From NCBI GenBank assembly GCA_964392455.1, contig CAYMPG010000008.1, positions 1 through 64,000 on the forward strand: DNA of 64,000 nt, read 5' to 3'. The notes below the pieces were generated by a model. It saw only the letters and a program-made list of their open reading frames with translations. It was not told the origin of the DNA and made no database searches. The position numbers and the translations under genes were made by a program. Source of the stretch: SFEL01 sp964392455. Lineage in GTDB: Bacteria; Bacillota; Clostridia; Christensenellales; CAG-138. Every line of letters starts with the position of its first letter. Within the stretch, counting starts at the first letter, position 1. Shown one piece after another: positions 1 to 8,183 of the stretch.

Positions 1-1
1 T

Positions 2-169
2 CCCTGCCGAAAGTTCTCCCTCGACCTTAGGGAAAGCTCCTTCTCAGGCTGCGGCAATCTGGACGTATACCTTAATAGCAAGCCCCTTGCCATGAAATAC
101 GCCAAGAGCTACTCCGGCAAATCACTTGGGCTGAATGGCGTTCTGGCGTTTGTGTTTGCGGGAGAATGA
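2..169 (+). CDS. 3' end of an unrecognised protein (partial)
   Basis: An open frame enters from the left window edge and ends at TGA 167-169, giving the last 55 residues of a longer protein. The tail is Ser/Gly/Leu-rich and alternates short polar and hydrophobic stretches (for example SLGLNGVLAFVFAGE at the very end), which suggests a beta-rich C-terminal domain, but no family is recognised. It runs opposite to the large minus-strand operon that follows and shares a terminator with it. Coding is inferred from the uninterrupted frame and the terminator directly after the stop. No function can be given without the upstream sequence. Confidence 0.55.
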   Translation, partial: PCRKFSLDLRESSFSGCGNLDVYLNSKPLAMKYAKSYSGKSLGLNGVLAFVFAGE

Positions 170-186
170 AAAAATTAGGTTTATGC

Positions 187-214
187 AAAAGAGACAGGCT
201 TGCCTGTCTCTTTT
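187..214. terminator. Bidirectional intrinsic terminator
   Basis: A perfect 12-bp stem (187-198 with 203-214) closes a 4-nt loop. It begins with four A and ends with four T, so it works in both directions. It lies between the stop of the partial plus-strand gene and the stop of rpe, and probably ends both transcripts. Confidence 0.85.
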
Positions 215-224
215 AATGTGTATT

Positions 225-875
225 TTACTGTATTTTTTTCAGTGTCTGGATGATTTCCATTGGGGATGCTGCCTTAAATACGCTGCTGCCTGCCACCAGT
301 ACATTGGCACCGGCTTCAACACACATTCGCCCGGTTTCAGGGTTTATGCCGCCATCAATCTCAATATCAGGCTGAACTCCCATTTCAAGGCACATTTCCT
401 TAAGCACGCGTATTTTGTGCAGCACAGAGCTTATAAAGGCCTGGCCGCCCGCTCCCGGGTTTACACTCATGAGCAGCACCATATCACATTCCGGCAGCAC
501 ATAGCGCACAGCTTCCGCCGGTGTGGACGGATTCAGCACAATGCCGCCCTTCATGCCTGCTGCATGTATGCGCTGGAGGGTGCGATGGGCGTGCCTGTCT
601 GCCTCTATATGAAATGTAACTATATCCGCTCCTGCATCTCTAAACTGGGCGATGTTCGTTTCAGGATGCTCCACCATTAGGTGAACATCTATTGGCAGGG
701 AAGTATGCTTCCTCAGCGCCCTGCACATTTCATGGCCAAAGGTTATCTGGGGCACAAAGCTGCCATCCATCACATCAAAATGAATGTAATCAGCTCCCCA
801 TTTTTCGCAATCCTCAACGGCCTTCCCCATGTTGGCAAAATCCGCAGAAAGTATAGACGGTGCGACCTTAATCAT
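225..875 (-). CDS. rpe: Ribulose-phosphate 3-epimerase
   Basis: Interconverts ribulose 5-phosphate and xylulose 5-phosphate in the cytosolic pentose phosphate pathway. The 216-residue length is normal for this TIM-barrel metalloenzyme. Visible signatures are APSILSADF at residues 5-13, HFDVMDGSFVP at 32-42 (metal-binding His and catalytic Asp), the DVHLMVEHP strand with His65, and the second catalytic Asp in EIDGG near residue 175. The ATG is preceded by GGAGG at 7 nt. It overlaps the end of rsgA by 8 nt and is the last gene of the def-to-rpe operon, as in Bacillus. The terminator at 187-214 follows. Confidence 0.96.
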   Translation of the reverse strand: MIKVAPSILSADFANMGKAVEDCEKWGADYIHFDVMDGSFVPQITFGHEMCRALRKHTSLPIDVHLMVEHPETNIAQFRDAGADIVTFHIEADRHAHRTLQRIHAAGMKGGIVLNPSTPAEAVRYVLPECDMVLLMSVNPGAGGQAFISSVLHKIRVLKEMCLEMGVQPDIEIDGGINPETGRMCVEAGANVLVAGSSVFKAASPMEIIQTLKKIQ

Positions 876-1746
876 ACCTGTGCCTCCTTTTTTCCTTTAG
901 CTCCTCCACAAATTTACAGTATCTTGAATAGCGTTCCGGGTGTATGCCGCTGCCCACCAGGGGCTTTATGCCGCAATCAGGCTCGGTAATATGTACACAC
1001 TCCGGAAATCTGCATTCGCCCGTATGCAGGCGCATTTCGGGATAATATCTGCATAGCTCCGCAGGCTCAAGCTCCGCAGCATCCAGCAGGCTGAAGCCCG
1101 GAGTATCCAGCATGGCCCCACCACATACCTGCCACAGCTCTGCATGGCGGGTGGTATGCCTGCCCCTGTCTGTTTTTTCTGAAAGGCCGCCCACTGCAAG
1201 GCCCAGCTCCGGCGCAAGGGCGTTCATCAAGGAGGACTTACCCACGGCAGACTGCCCGGCAAAGCAGCAGATATTGCTCTTTATCTCTGCCCTGAGCTGC
1301 TCCATTCCCTCACCGGTATGTGCGGAAAGAGTAAGCACGGTGTACCCGCATGGGCCATACTGAGCCAGCACAGAGCTGCTTATTTCTTCATCACGCTCGT
1401 CCCATTTATTGAGTATTATGACCGGGATTATGCCAGCTATCTCGCACTGCACCAGCAGCTTATCCGTAAGAAACAGATCCGGCTTTGGCAGGGATGCCGC
1501 CATTACTATCATCAGCTTATCCACATTGGCCACGGCAGGGCGTATCAATATGTTTTTTCGCGGCATGATTTCAAGAAGATAACCCTTATCTTCCTCCACC
1601 ACTTCAAATGACACCATATCCCCCGGAACCGGAGAAGCGCCTATCTTTCTGAATTTTCCTCTGGCCTTGCAGACAAACTGGCCGTCATCCGTCATGACGG
1701 TATAAAAGCTGCCTATGCCTTTTATTATCCTGCCAATGCGCTCCAT
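868..1746 (-). CDS. rsgA: Ribosome small-subunit maturation GTPase RsgA
   Basis: Circularly permuted GTPase that checks late 30S subunit assembly. The 292 residues carry an N-terminal OB fold (about 1-70), then G motifs in permuted order: NKWD (G4) at 113-116, GQSAVGKSS (G1) at 164-172 and DTPG (G3) at 214-217. A C-terminal zinc knuckle has Cys245, Cys250, His252 and Cys258. All diagnostic residues are present. The start ATG has GAGG 5 nt upstream, just after the prkC stop, and the 3' end overlaps rpe. Kinase-phosphatase-rsgA-rpe order is the usual Firmicutes arrangement, and RsgA is a known PrkC substrate in Bacillus. Confidence 0.96.
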   Translation of the reverse strand: MERIGRIIKGIGSFYTVMTDDGQFVCKARGKFRKIGASPVPGDMVSFEVVEEDKGYLLEIMPRKNILIRPAVANVDKLMIVMAASLPKPDLFLTDKLLVQCEIAGIIPVIILNKWDERDEEISSSVLAQYGPCGYTVLTLSAHTGEGMEQLRAEIKSNICCFAGQSAVGKSSLMNALAPELGLAVGGLSEKTDRGRHTTRHAELWQVCGGAMLDTPGFSLLDAAELEPAELCRYYPEMRLHTGECRFPECVHITEPDCGIKPLVGSGIHPERYSRYCKFVEELKEKRRHRYD

Positions 1747-1748
1747 TA

Positions 1749-3593
1749 TTACCTCAGGGTAAAGTTTATCTCCATGCGCTTTACTTCAATGCCATCCACA
1801 TATACAAGGCACTCTCTCAGCCCGGCTTCTCTTATATTTGCCGTAAAGGCCACAGGCTGCTGCTTGCCGTTTTTTATTTTTCCTTCGTACAGCACAAGCT
1901 CCACGCCGCTGTCCATCATCGCCGTAACTGTTACTGCCGATTCATCTGCCTCAATATCCAGATTGACCGCTATATCTGCACAGCAGTTTCCCGGATTTGA
2001 TCTGCTTACCCATACCTCAGCCCTTGTGCCCTCGCCCACGCTCATATTTGCTGCGGGGGACTGCTGCTGCACGGTTTCATCTGTCACACCCTCACCGGGC
2101 TCCACCACGTGCATCCATATGCGCGTTACCCTGCTCTCCTGAAGCATCCTGAGGGCGGTGGAGGTATCCTTGCCCACCACTGAGGGCATTTCTATCTGGG
2201 GCAGCTCACTGCCGCTTATCCATATATCCACCGACTCAAATTCGGATACACGGGTACTTGCATCAGGCACCTGACGTACTATCTGCCCGGCAGGTAAATC
2301 GGATGAAGGATCGTATCCTACGGCACCCATATTAAGGTTTTCCTCTGCCAGCAGCAAAGATGCCTCTGTTATGGTGCTGCCCGTTATATCCGGCACTATG
2401 GCATAGCCGCTGCCTGAGCTCACCTCCACAGCTATGGTATCCCCCTCCTTGCCCCTGGCTCCATTAAGGGGGGACTGCTTAGTTACCTGGCCTGCCGGAA
2501 ACTCGGTGCTTATCACATAATCCGATACCTCCAGCTTAAAGCCCCTGAGCTCCGCAAGGCTTCTGGCCTCCTCAAGAGTTTTTCCTTCAAGGGAAGGCAC
2601 GAGGAATTCCTCTCCTCTGCTTTTGCCATCCAGCATATGGCTGATAAGCGCTGCGCCTGTGATTATCAGTGCAATGCTCACTATTACTACGGCAGAAAGT
2701 ATTATCCCCTTGCTGCTTGGCTTTTTTTCTATGGGCTTACGCTTTGGTGCAAGCCTTGCAAAACGCCCTCTGGGCTCCTTCAGGGCCCTGAGAAGGTCTT
2801 TTTTCATATCGGCGGCGCTGTGATACCTGTCCGCAGGATCCTTTGCCGCTCCCTTCATGACAACATCGGACAATGCCTGGGATATCCTGGGATTTACCTC
2901 GGCGGGGGGTATCATATCCTCCTGCAGATGCTTTAAGGCTACGGCAACAGTATTCTCCCCGGCAAAGGGCACGGTGCCTGTAAGCATCTCGTATACCATT
3001 ACGGCGCAGGAATATATATCGCTTTCCGCCGTAACGTCGTCTCCACGGGCCTGTTCAGGCGAAATATAATGAACCGAGCCTATGACGTTTGTGCCGGCAA
3101 AGGTGCGGGTAGTGGCAGAGGCATCCCGGGCTATGCCGAAATCCGTAAGCTTTACGCTGCTGCCGGATATCATTACATTCTGCGGCTTTACATCCCGGTG
3201 TATTATTCCGTTTTCATGGGCGTGGCCCAGCGCATCCAGCACCTGATTGGCTATGTTTACAGCATCCCGTGAGGATATGCTTCCACGTATTTTTATATAC
3301 TCCTTGAGGGTCATGCCCTCAACGTATTCCAAGGTAATGTAGCTTACGCCGTTTTCATCGGTACCCGCATCATAGGATTGCACGATATTTGGATGGGAAA
3401 GGGATATGACAGCGCTGGCTTCCCTCTCAAACCGGCGCAGGAACTCCCCATCGTCCCTGTGCTCATCCTTGAGCATTTTTATGGCAACTGTGGCCCCTGT
3501 TTTTTCATCATGGGCCTTGTATACGTTTGCCATGCCGCCCGAGCCTATCAGCCCCTCCAGACGGTATCGCCCGGCAAAAAGTTCCTGATTCAT
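1749..3593 (-). CDS. prkC: Membrane Ser/Thr protein kinase with PASTA domains (PrkC/Stk type)
   Basis: A eukaryotic-type kinase that senses cell-wall fragments outside the cell and phosphorylates cytosolic targets. The kinase domain fills about residues 10-270, with the glycine loop GSGGMANVYK, the VAIK lysine, the catalytic loop HRDVKPQN and the DFG motif. A basic juxtamembrane stretch and one membrane helix (about 296-320) follow, then three PASTA repeats to about residue 530. A further roughly 80-residue beta-rich extracellular tail has two adjacent Cys at its start. An upstream ATG overlaps the prpC stop (ATGA) but sits 1 nt from the GAGG, so I chose the ATG two codons later (spacing 7). 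Opposing phosphatase PrpC is encoded immediately upstream. Confidence 0.95.
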   Translation of the reverse strand: MNQELFAGRYRLEGLIGSGGMANVYKAHDEKTGATVAIKMLKDEHRDDGEFLRRFEREASAVISLSHPNIVQSYDAGTDENGVSYITLEYVEGMTLKEYIKIRGSISSRDAVNIANQVLDALGHAHENGIIHRDVKPQNVMISGSSVKLTDFGIARDASATTRTFAGTNVIGSVHYISPEQARGDDVTAESDIYSCAVMVYEMLTGTVPFAGENTVAVALKHLQEDMIPPAEVNPRISQALSDVVMKGAAKDPADRYHSAADMKKDLLRALKEPRGRFARLAPKRKPIEKKPSSKGIILSAVVIVSIALIITGAALISHMLDGKSRGEEFLVPSLEGKTLEEARSLAELRGFKLEVSDYVISTEFPAGQVTKQSPLNGARGKEGDTIAVEVSSGSGYAIVPDITGSTITEASLLLAEENLNMGAVGYDPSSDLPAGQIVRQVPDASTRVSEFESVDIWISGSELPQIEMPSVVGKDTSTALRMLQESRVTRIWMHVVEPGEGVTDETVQQQSPAANMSVGEGTRAEVWVSRSNPGNCCADIAVNLDIEADESAVTVTAMMDSGVELVLYEGKIKNGKQQPVAFTANIREAGLRECLVYVDGIEVKRMEINFTLR

Positions 3594-3595
3594 GG

Positions 3596-4309
3596 TCATA
3601 CCTCGTTAAGTATCAGCGCTGCGCTGATGTTATCCGTGGAGCCTCCGTAAAGGGCCTCCGTCACCAGCCTGTTACAGGCCTCGTCAAGCTCAGCCTCCTC
3701 TGAGAGGATGCGGGCTATATCCCTTTCTCCCAGAGCCGAATGCAGCCCATCTGAGCATAGCAGCAGAATATCGCCTGCCTGCCAGTCATTGCGGAATATA
3801 TCTGCGGCTTCTTTTTCCGATGTACCTATGGCACGGGTTATCACATTGCGCCTTGGATGCACCGCCGCCTGGGCAGGGGTAATATACCCCGCCTCCACAA
3901 GCTCCTGCACATATGAATGATCCCGGCTGACCTGGGCTATTTCACCATTATGAAAATGATATATGCGGCTGTCGCCAATATTGGCCGCAACATAATGGCT
4001 CACAAAGGGCATTACCAGCACAGCCGTGGTGCCCATGCCCCGTAATTCGCTATTCTGTCTGGATGCGGCATACACCGCCCCATTGGCAGCCTCTATGGCC
4101 CTCTCCATTAGCTTTTCTGGAGCTGCGCCGCCTTTTTTTATTTCCTCTGCCATAACCTTTACAGCCAGTGCGCTGGCAGTTTCTCCCGCCCTGTGTCCGC
4201 CCATGCCATCGGCCACGATAGCAAGGGGTACCTCGCTGTGGGCAGGAATAAATACACAATCTTCATTGTGTTCCCGCTTTCCCTTTTCAGTCAGGGCGCA
4301 GTATCTCAT
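3596..4309 (-). CDS. prpC: PP2C-family protein serine/threonine phosphatase
   Basis: Removes phosphate from the targets of PrkC and from the kinase itself. This 237-residue single-domain protein shows the PPM motifs: an N-terminal acidic site after REHNED, the metal-binding DGMGGH near residue 34, GTTAV near 93, the NIGDSR strand near 116, and the C-terminal DNIS metal site. The start overlaps the rlmN stop as ATGA and the stop overlaps the upstream ATG of prkC, so the pair is translationally coupled. No membrane segment is present. Confidence 0.95.
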   Translation of the reverse strand: MRYCALTEKGKREHNEDCVFIPAHSEVPLAIVADGMGGHRAGETASALAVKVMAEEIKKGGAAPEKLMERAIEAANGAVYAASRQNSELRGMGTTAVLVMPFVSHYVAANIGDSRIYHFHNGEIAQVSRDHSYVQELVEAGYITPAQAAVHPRRNVITRAIGTSEKEAADIFRNDWQAGDILLLCSDGLHSALGERDIARILSEEAELDEACNRLVTEALYGGSTDNISAALILNEV

Positions 4310-5361
4310 CTGCTTTCCTCCATGGTTCCCTGCAGAGTTTTCCGCCTAAGCTGGCCGCAGGCTCCCTCTATATCAGAGCCCATCTCCCGGCGCACCGTGG
4401 CAGATATGCCGTATTCCTCCAGCCATTCCACAAACTGCTCCGCATCCCTGCGGGTCACGCCCATAAGATTCCGCTCCTCCACGTGATTGAGCGGAATAAG
4501 GTTTACATGGCAGTTTATGCCCCTCAGCCTCGATGCAAGCTCCCTTGCATCCTGACGGGAGGAGTTAACGTCCTTAATGAGAGCATATTCAAATATGACC
4601 CGCCGCCCGGTCTCATCTGCATACAGCTTTGCAGCATTGAGCAGCTCGCCCATTGGATAGCGGCGGTTTACAGGCATGATTCTATTGCGCGTATCGTCAT
4701 TTGGCGCATGGAGGGATACGGACAGGGTAACGTGAGGCGCTTCCTTAGTGAAGCGCAGCAGCTCAGGCACCAGCCCGCAGGTGGAAATGGATATATTTCT
4801 GGGGCTTATATTCATTCCCTCCGGGGCGGATACCAGCCTTAGAAACTTTACCACCTCTTCGTAGTTATCCAGCGGCTCGCCGCTGCCCATGAGTACGATA
4901 TTTGTAACGGTGCGTTTCCTGTCCTGACCATGAGGCACATCCTTTTCGGCGCAGGCAAGAAAGCTCAGCATTTCCCCCGCCTCAAGATTGCGAACACAGC
5001 CCTCAAGGGTGGAAGCGCAGAAAGCACAGCCCATGCGGCAGCCCACCTGAGTGGATATGCACATGGTATTGCCGTAGTGGTAGCTCATGAGCACCCCTTC
5101 GACTATATTGCCATCCTCAAGCTGAAAGAGGTACTTTATGGTGCCATCCTTTGCGGAAATGCGCTTATCGTATATCTTTGCGCCGCCATATTTGAGCTGA
5201 GACAGCTTTTCCCTGAGCGCCTTGGAGAGATTTGTCATCTCATCCGGCCTTGCGCCCCTGCTCAGCCACTCAAATACCTGGCGAGCCCTGAATTTGGGCT
5301 CCCCCAGCTCTGCCATGAGCTCAGTAAGCTCAGCTATGGACATGGAAGTAAGTCCGCTCAT
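4306..5361 (-). CDS. rlmN: Dual-specificity 23S rRNA/tRNA adenine C2-methyltransferase (radical SAM)
   Basis: Methylates C2 of A2503 in 23S rRNA and A37 of some tRNAs. The 351-residue protein has an N-terminal helical accessory domain (1-90), the radical-SAM cluster motif with Cys108, Cys112 and Cys115, a GSGEPL SAM-binding stretch, and the C-terminal methyl-carrying Cys335 in GACGQL. The two extra Cys positions expected of RlmN rather than a generic radical-SAM enzyme are therefore kept. It sits between rsmB (5 nt gap) and prpC (4 nt overlap) in the conserved operon. SAM is supplied by metK in this window. Confidence 0.96.
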   Translation of the reverse strand: MSGLTSMSIAELTELMAELGEPKFRARQVFEWLSRGARPDEMTNLSKALREKLSQLKYGGAKIYDKRISAKDGTIKYLFQLEDGNIVEGVLMSYHYGNTMCISTQVGCRMGCAFCASTLEGCVRNLEAGEMLSFLACAEKDVPHGQDRKRTVTNIVLMGSGEPLDNYEEVVKFLRLVSAPEGMNISPRNISISTCGLVPELLRFTKEAPHVTLSVSLHAPNDDTRNRIMPVNRRYPMGELLNAAKLYADETGRRVIFEYALIKDVNSSRQDARELASRLRGINCHVNLIPLNHVEERNLMGVTRRDAEQFVEWLEEYGISATVRREMGSDIEGACGQLRRKTLQGTMEESR

Positions 5362-5366
5362 TTATA

Positions 5367-6674
5367 TCAGGCTCTCCTTACCAGCTTTGCAATAAAGAAT
5401 CCTTCGGTATCATCCATATGTGGGAAAAGCTGCAGCATACAGCCTCCCTGTATCCTGCGCCACATTACCATGGGCAGCAGCCCATCCAGCCCTCCCGGCT
5501 GATATTCCGGGTGTCTTTCCAGAAAGCTGTTTATCTGCTGCTGGTTTTCCCGTGACGATATGGTGCAGGTGGCGTACACCAGTACGCCTCCCGGCTTCAC
5601 ATAGCCTGCACAGGCATCAAGTATGCGGCTCTGAAGTGCTGCAAGCTCGGTGATTATTTCATCGCTCTTTGCATAGCGTGCATCCGGCTTACCCGGCACG
5701 CCAAGGCCGGAGCAGGGCGCATCTATCAGCACTCTGTCATAGGCTGCATCATACTCAGGATAATGAACTGATGCATCCTTTATGGATATATTTGCCTTTA
5801 CGCCCAGCCGCTCAAAGGTGCGCTTCATAAGCTCAGCACGATGCTCATGCAGCTCCCAGGAATCTATTGAAATGTCATTTTGGGCCATGCTGGCAATATA
5901 TGCGCTCTTTCCTCCCGGCGCCGCACAGCTATCCAGCACCTTCATGCCGGCTTTCGCCTCCAGCGCCCTGCATACAAGCATTGCACTTTCGCTCTGCACG
6001 GTAATGCGCCCCTCTTTAAAGAGAGGCTCCCGGGTCACATCCATGCCAGCCTCAAGGTGAAATGCATCGCTGCACAGCTCGCCCCTTGTAAAGGCCAACT
6101 CCCGGCTGCCAAGCTCCCTTTCAAGAAGCTCTGATGAGTATGGATGCTGGGCCCTTATGGTCATATGGTGAGCATCCGCTGCGGAAAGCATGGCCTCTGT
6201 AAAGCTGACGCCGTAGCTTGCCATGTATTCCCTTACAATATACTCCGGGTAGCTGTACTGGAGAGACAGCCGCTTCAACGGCTCCTCGGGCAGCGGCGGC
6301 AGGCTTTGCTTATTTCGGCATATATTTCTCATAACGCCATTCACATAGCCTGCAAGGGCGCCCTTGCCCACTTCCTTTGCGAGGTTTACGCTTTCATTGC
6401 AGGCAGCGCTGTCTGGCACATCCATATACAGCGCCTGACACACGCCCATGCGGAGTATACCGCGTATTTCAGGCTTCAGCCTGCCCTTTGCATAGGCGGC
6501 GATAATATGGTCAATATACAAAAGGTGATCGAGGGTGGTGTATACGGCTGCACTCACCCATTTTGCATCCCGCTCCTCCAATCCGCCCAGTGCGGATTTA
6601 AGAGCAAGGTTTGCATAGGCGCCCCTGTCGGTTATATCCATAAGAGCCTCAAGGGCTATCCTTCTTACGGTCAT
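5367..6674 (-). CDS. rsmB: 16S rRNA cytosine-967 C5-methyltransferase
   Basis: Adds a methyl group to C967 of 16S rRNA using SAM. The N-terminal third (about 1-140) resembles the RNA-binding NusB fold, with LALKSAL and LRMGVCQALYMD helices. The C-terminal methyltransferase domain has the SAM loop SCAAPGGKSAYIA near 250, the catalytic proline-cysteine motif DAPCSGLG near 325, and the nucleophile motif YATCT near 375. Length 435 is typical. It overlaps fmt by 4 nt (ATGA) and lies 5 nt upstream of rlmN. Confidence 0.95.
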   Translation of the reverse strand: MTVRRIALEALMDITDRGAYANLALKSALGGLEERDAKWVSAAVYTTLDHLLYIDHIIAAYAKGRLKPEIRGILRMGVCQALYMDVPDSAACNESVNLAKEVGKGALAGYVNGVMRNICRNKQSLPPLPEEPLKRLSLQYSYPEYIVREYMASYGVSFTEAMLSAADAHHMTIRAQHPYSSELLERELGSRELAFTRGELCSDAFHLEAGMDVTREPLFKEGRITVQSESAMLVCRALEAKAGMKVLDSCAAPGGKSAYIASMAQNDISIDSWELHEHRAELMKRTFERLGVKANISIKDASVHYPEYDAAYDRVLIDAPCSGLGVPGKPDARYAKSDEIITELAALQSRILDACAGYVKPGGVLVYATCTISSRENQQQINSFLERHPEYQPGGLDGLLPMVMWRRIQGGCMLQLFPHMDDTEGFFIAKLVRRA

Positions 6675-7600
6675 ACGCCGAATGCCTTTCCTTCAAGTGG
6701 ATGGCCAAGCACAGCCGCCTTTGCGCTCATGCGCTTTGCGCCGGAAAACTGAAGCTCGGTTATCTCTATGAGTTCATCGGCCGTTTGTACGAAAACACCC
6801 TTCTTAGGGTCTGCCACCACGCACAGGCCGGGGGTTCCCTGGCATTTTTCGCCGGTTTTACGGGTCTCCCATATTTTTACATCTGCGCCGTCAAGCGATG
6901 TAAACGCAGCAGGCCACGGGTTCATGCCCCTGACCTTATCATGTATCTGCTGAGCGGTCATGGAGAAATCCAGCCTGCCCATTTCTTTTTTTATCATGCC
7001 GCAGGTTGTGGCTGCCTCATGGTCCTGGGGCACAGGATGCAGTGTGCCATCCATCAGCCCCTGAATCGTTTCCTCCAGAAGCTCTGCGCCCATTACAGCA
7101 AGCCTGTCAAAAAGCTGTCCTGCGGTTTCGTTTTCGCCTATTGGGGTCTCCCGCTTAAGGAGTATATCGCCTGTATCCAGCCCCACATCCGTAAGCATGG
7201 TGGTAACGCCGGTTATACTGTCGCCATTGATTACGCTCCACTGTATGGGGGCAGCTCCTCTGAGCTTTGGCAGGAGGCTGCCGTGCACATTTATGCAGCC
7301 GTATTTGGGTATGGCAAGGTTTTCTGCGGAAAGAATCTGGCCAAAGGCAGCCGTTACCATAAGCTCCGGAGCGAATTCCTTTAGCGCTGCAACGCCCTCA
7401 GGGGTACGTATCTTTTCAAACTGATACACGGGAATATTGTATTTTTGCGCCAGTACCTTGGTTGGAGGCGGAGTAAGCTCTCCCTTTCGACCCTTTGGCC
7501 TGTCGGGATTTGTGAAAAGGGCAAGGGTATGCCCCCTGTCTATAAGCATCTGAAAGGATGGTACTGCAAAATCAGGCGTGCCGAGAAAGGCTATCCTCAT
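6671..7600 (-). CDS. fmt: Methionyl-tRNA formyltransferase
   Basis: Transfers the formyl group of 10-formyl-tetrahydrofolate to Met-tRNA(fMet). The 309 residues show FLGTPDFAVP at 5-14, the catalytic Asn104 and His106 in the INVHGSLLPKLRGAAP motif, and the catalytic Asp near 143 in DVGLDTGD. The C-terminal OB-like tRNA-binding domain starts near 205. It overlaps def by 4 nt and rsmB by 4 nt, so formylation and deformylation enzymes are co-expressed. Its cofactor links it to folT, dfrA and thyA elsewhere in the window. Confidence 0.97.
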   Translation of the reverse strand: MRIAFLGTPDFAVPSFQMLIDRGHTLALFTNPDRPKGRKGELTPPPTKVLAQKYNIPVYQFEKIRTPEGVAALKEFAPELMVTAAFGQILSAENLAIPKYGCINVHGSLLPKLRGAAPIQWSVINGDSITGVTTMLTDVGLDTGDILLKRETPIGENETAGQLFDRLAVMGAELLEETIQGLMDGTLHPVPQDHEAATTCGMIKKEMGRLDFSMTAQQIHDKVRGMNPWPAAFTSLDGADVKIWETRKTGEKCQGTPGLCVVADPKKGVFVQTADELIEITELQFSGAKRMSAKAAVLGHPLEGKAFGV

Positions 7601-8079
7601 GCTTCTTCCTCCTCCGTCTCCTCTGTATAGCCCTCGGGGGGCTCAGTTATAAGGCGGGTATAAACAAGACCTTCAAGATGATCGTATTCATGGAGCATGG
7701 CGCGGGCAAAAAGCCCCTCTCCTTCGTATTCGTAAAGGTCGCCATGCCTGTCATAGGCCTGCATCTTTACATAATTCGGCCGCACCACATAGCCGCTCTT
7801 TCCCGGGAAGGAAAGGCAGCCCTCAAAGCAGCCCTGCTCGCCCGAGGTCTCAATGAGCTCGGGGTTTACCATTTCAACGAGGCCATCGCCGCAGTCTATA
7901 ACAAAGGCACGGCGCAGTATGCCAATCTGGGGCGCAGCAAGACCAACGCCGTCAGCCGCATACATCGTATCCGCCATATCGTCAAGCAGCTCCTTGAGCT
8001 TGCGGTCAAACTTATCTACCGGACGGCACTTTTTATAAAGGCAAGTGGCGTCATCACGAAATATCTGTCTTTTTGCCAT
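7597..8079 (-). CDS. def: Peptide deformylase
   Basis: Fe/Zn hydrolase that removes the N-formyl group from new proteins. The three family motifs are intact: GVGLAAPQIG near residue 42, EGCLSFPG (metal-binding Cys) near 86, and HEYDH (two metal-binding His and the catalytic region) near 130. HEYDH in place of the usual HEIDH is a mild variant. I place the start at the ATG giving MAKRQIFRD, as in homologues. A TTG eight codons earlier at 8103 is also in frame, but the AAGGAG overlaps it. That leaves a rather long 15-nt gap from the AAGGAG to my ATG, so the start is less certain than the function. First gene of its operon. Confidence 0.93.
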   Translation of the reverse strand: MAKRQIFRDDATCLYKKCRPVDKFDRKLKELLDDMADTMYAADGVGLAAPQIGILRRAFVIDCGDGLVEMVNPELIETSGEQGCFEGCLSFPGKSGYVVRPNYVKMQAYDRHGDLYEYEGEGLFARAMLHEYDHLEGLVYTRLITEPPEGYTEETEEEEA

Positions 8080-8117
8080 GGTTATCTTGTGTAGCTCCTT
8101 CAAGGGTTTATCAGTTT

Positions 8118-8147
8118 ATTATAGACCTTTGCCGCCTGATAAGGCAA
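8118..8147 (-). promoter_or_regulatory. Promoter of the def-to-rpe operon
   Basis: On the minus strand a TTGCCT -35 box (8142-8147) and a perfect TATAAT -10 box (8118-8123) are separated by 18 bp, about 40 nt upstream of the def ATG. This fits a SigA-type promoter for the eight-gene operon. Confidence 0.65.
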
Positions 8148-8165
8148 GCAATATATAAAGTTGAC

Positions 8166-8181
8166 TCGTACACCTGTACGA
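8166..8181. promoter_or_regulatory. Perfect 7-bp inverted repeat between priA and def
   Basis: TCGTACA and TGTACGA flank a 2-bp centre, starting 2 nt after the priA stop and about 20 bp upstream of the def -35 box. It lacks a T-run, so it is not a good terminator. It could be an operator for def or a weak hairpin at the priA mRNA end. No known regulator is assigned. Confidence 0.4.
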
Positions 8182-8183
8182 TA

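Noticed and set aside
8166..8181. The palindrome before def as a LexA box
   Set aside because: Half-sites read CGTAC rather than CGAAC and the centre does not fit RNRY.
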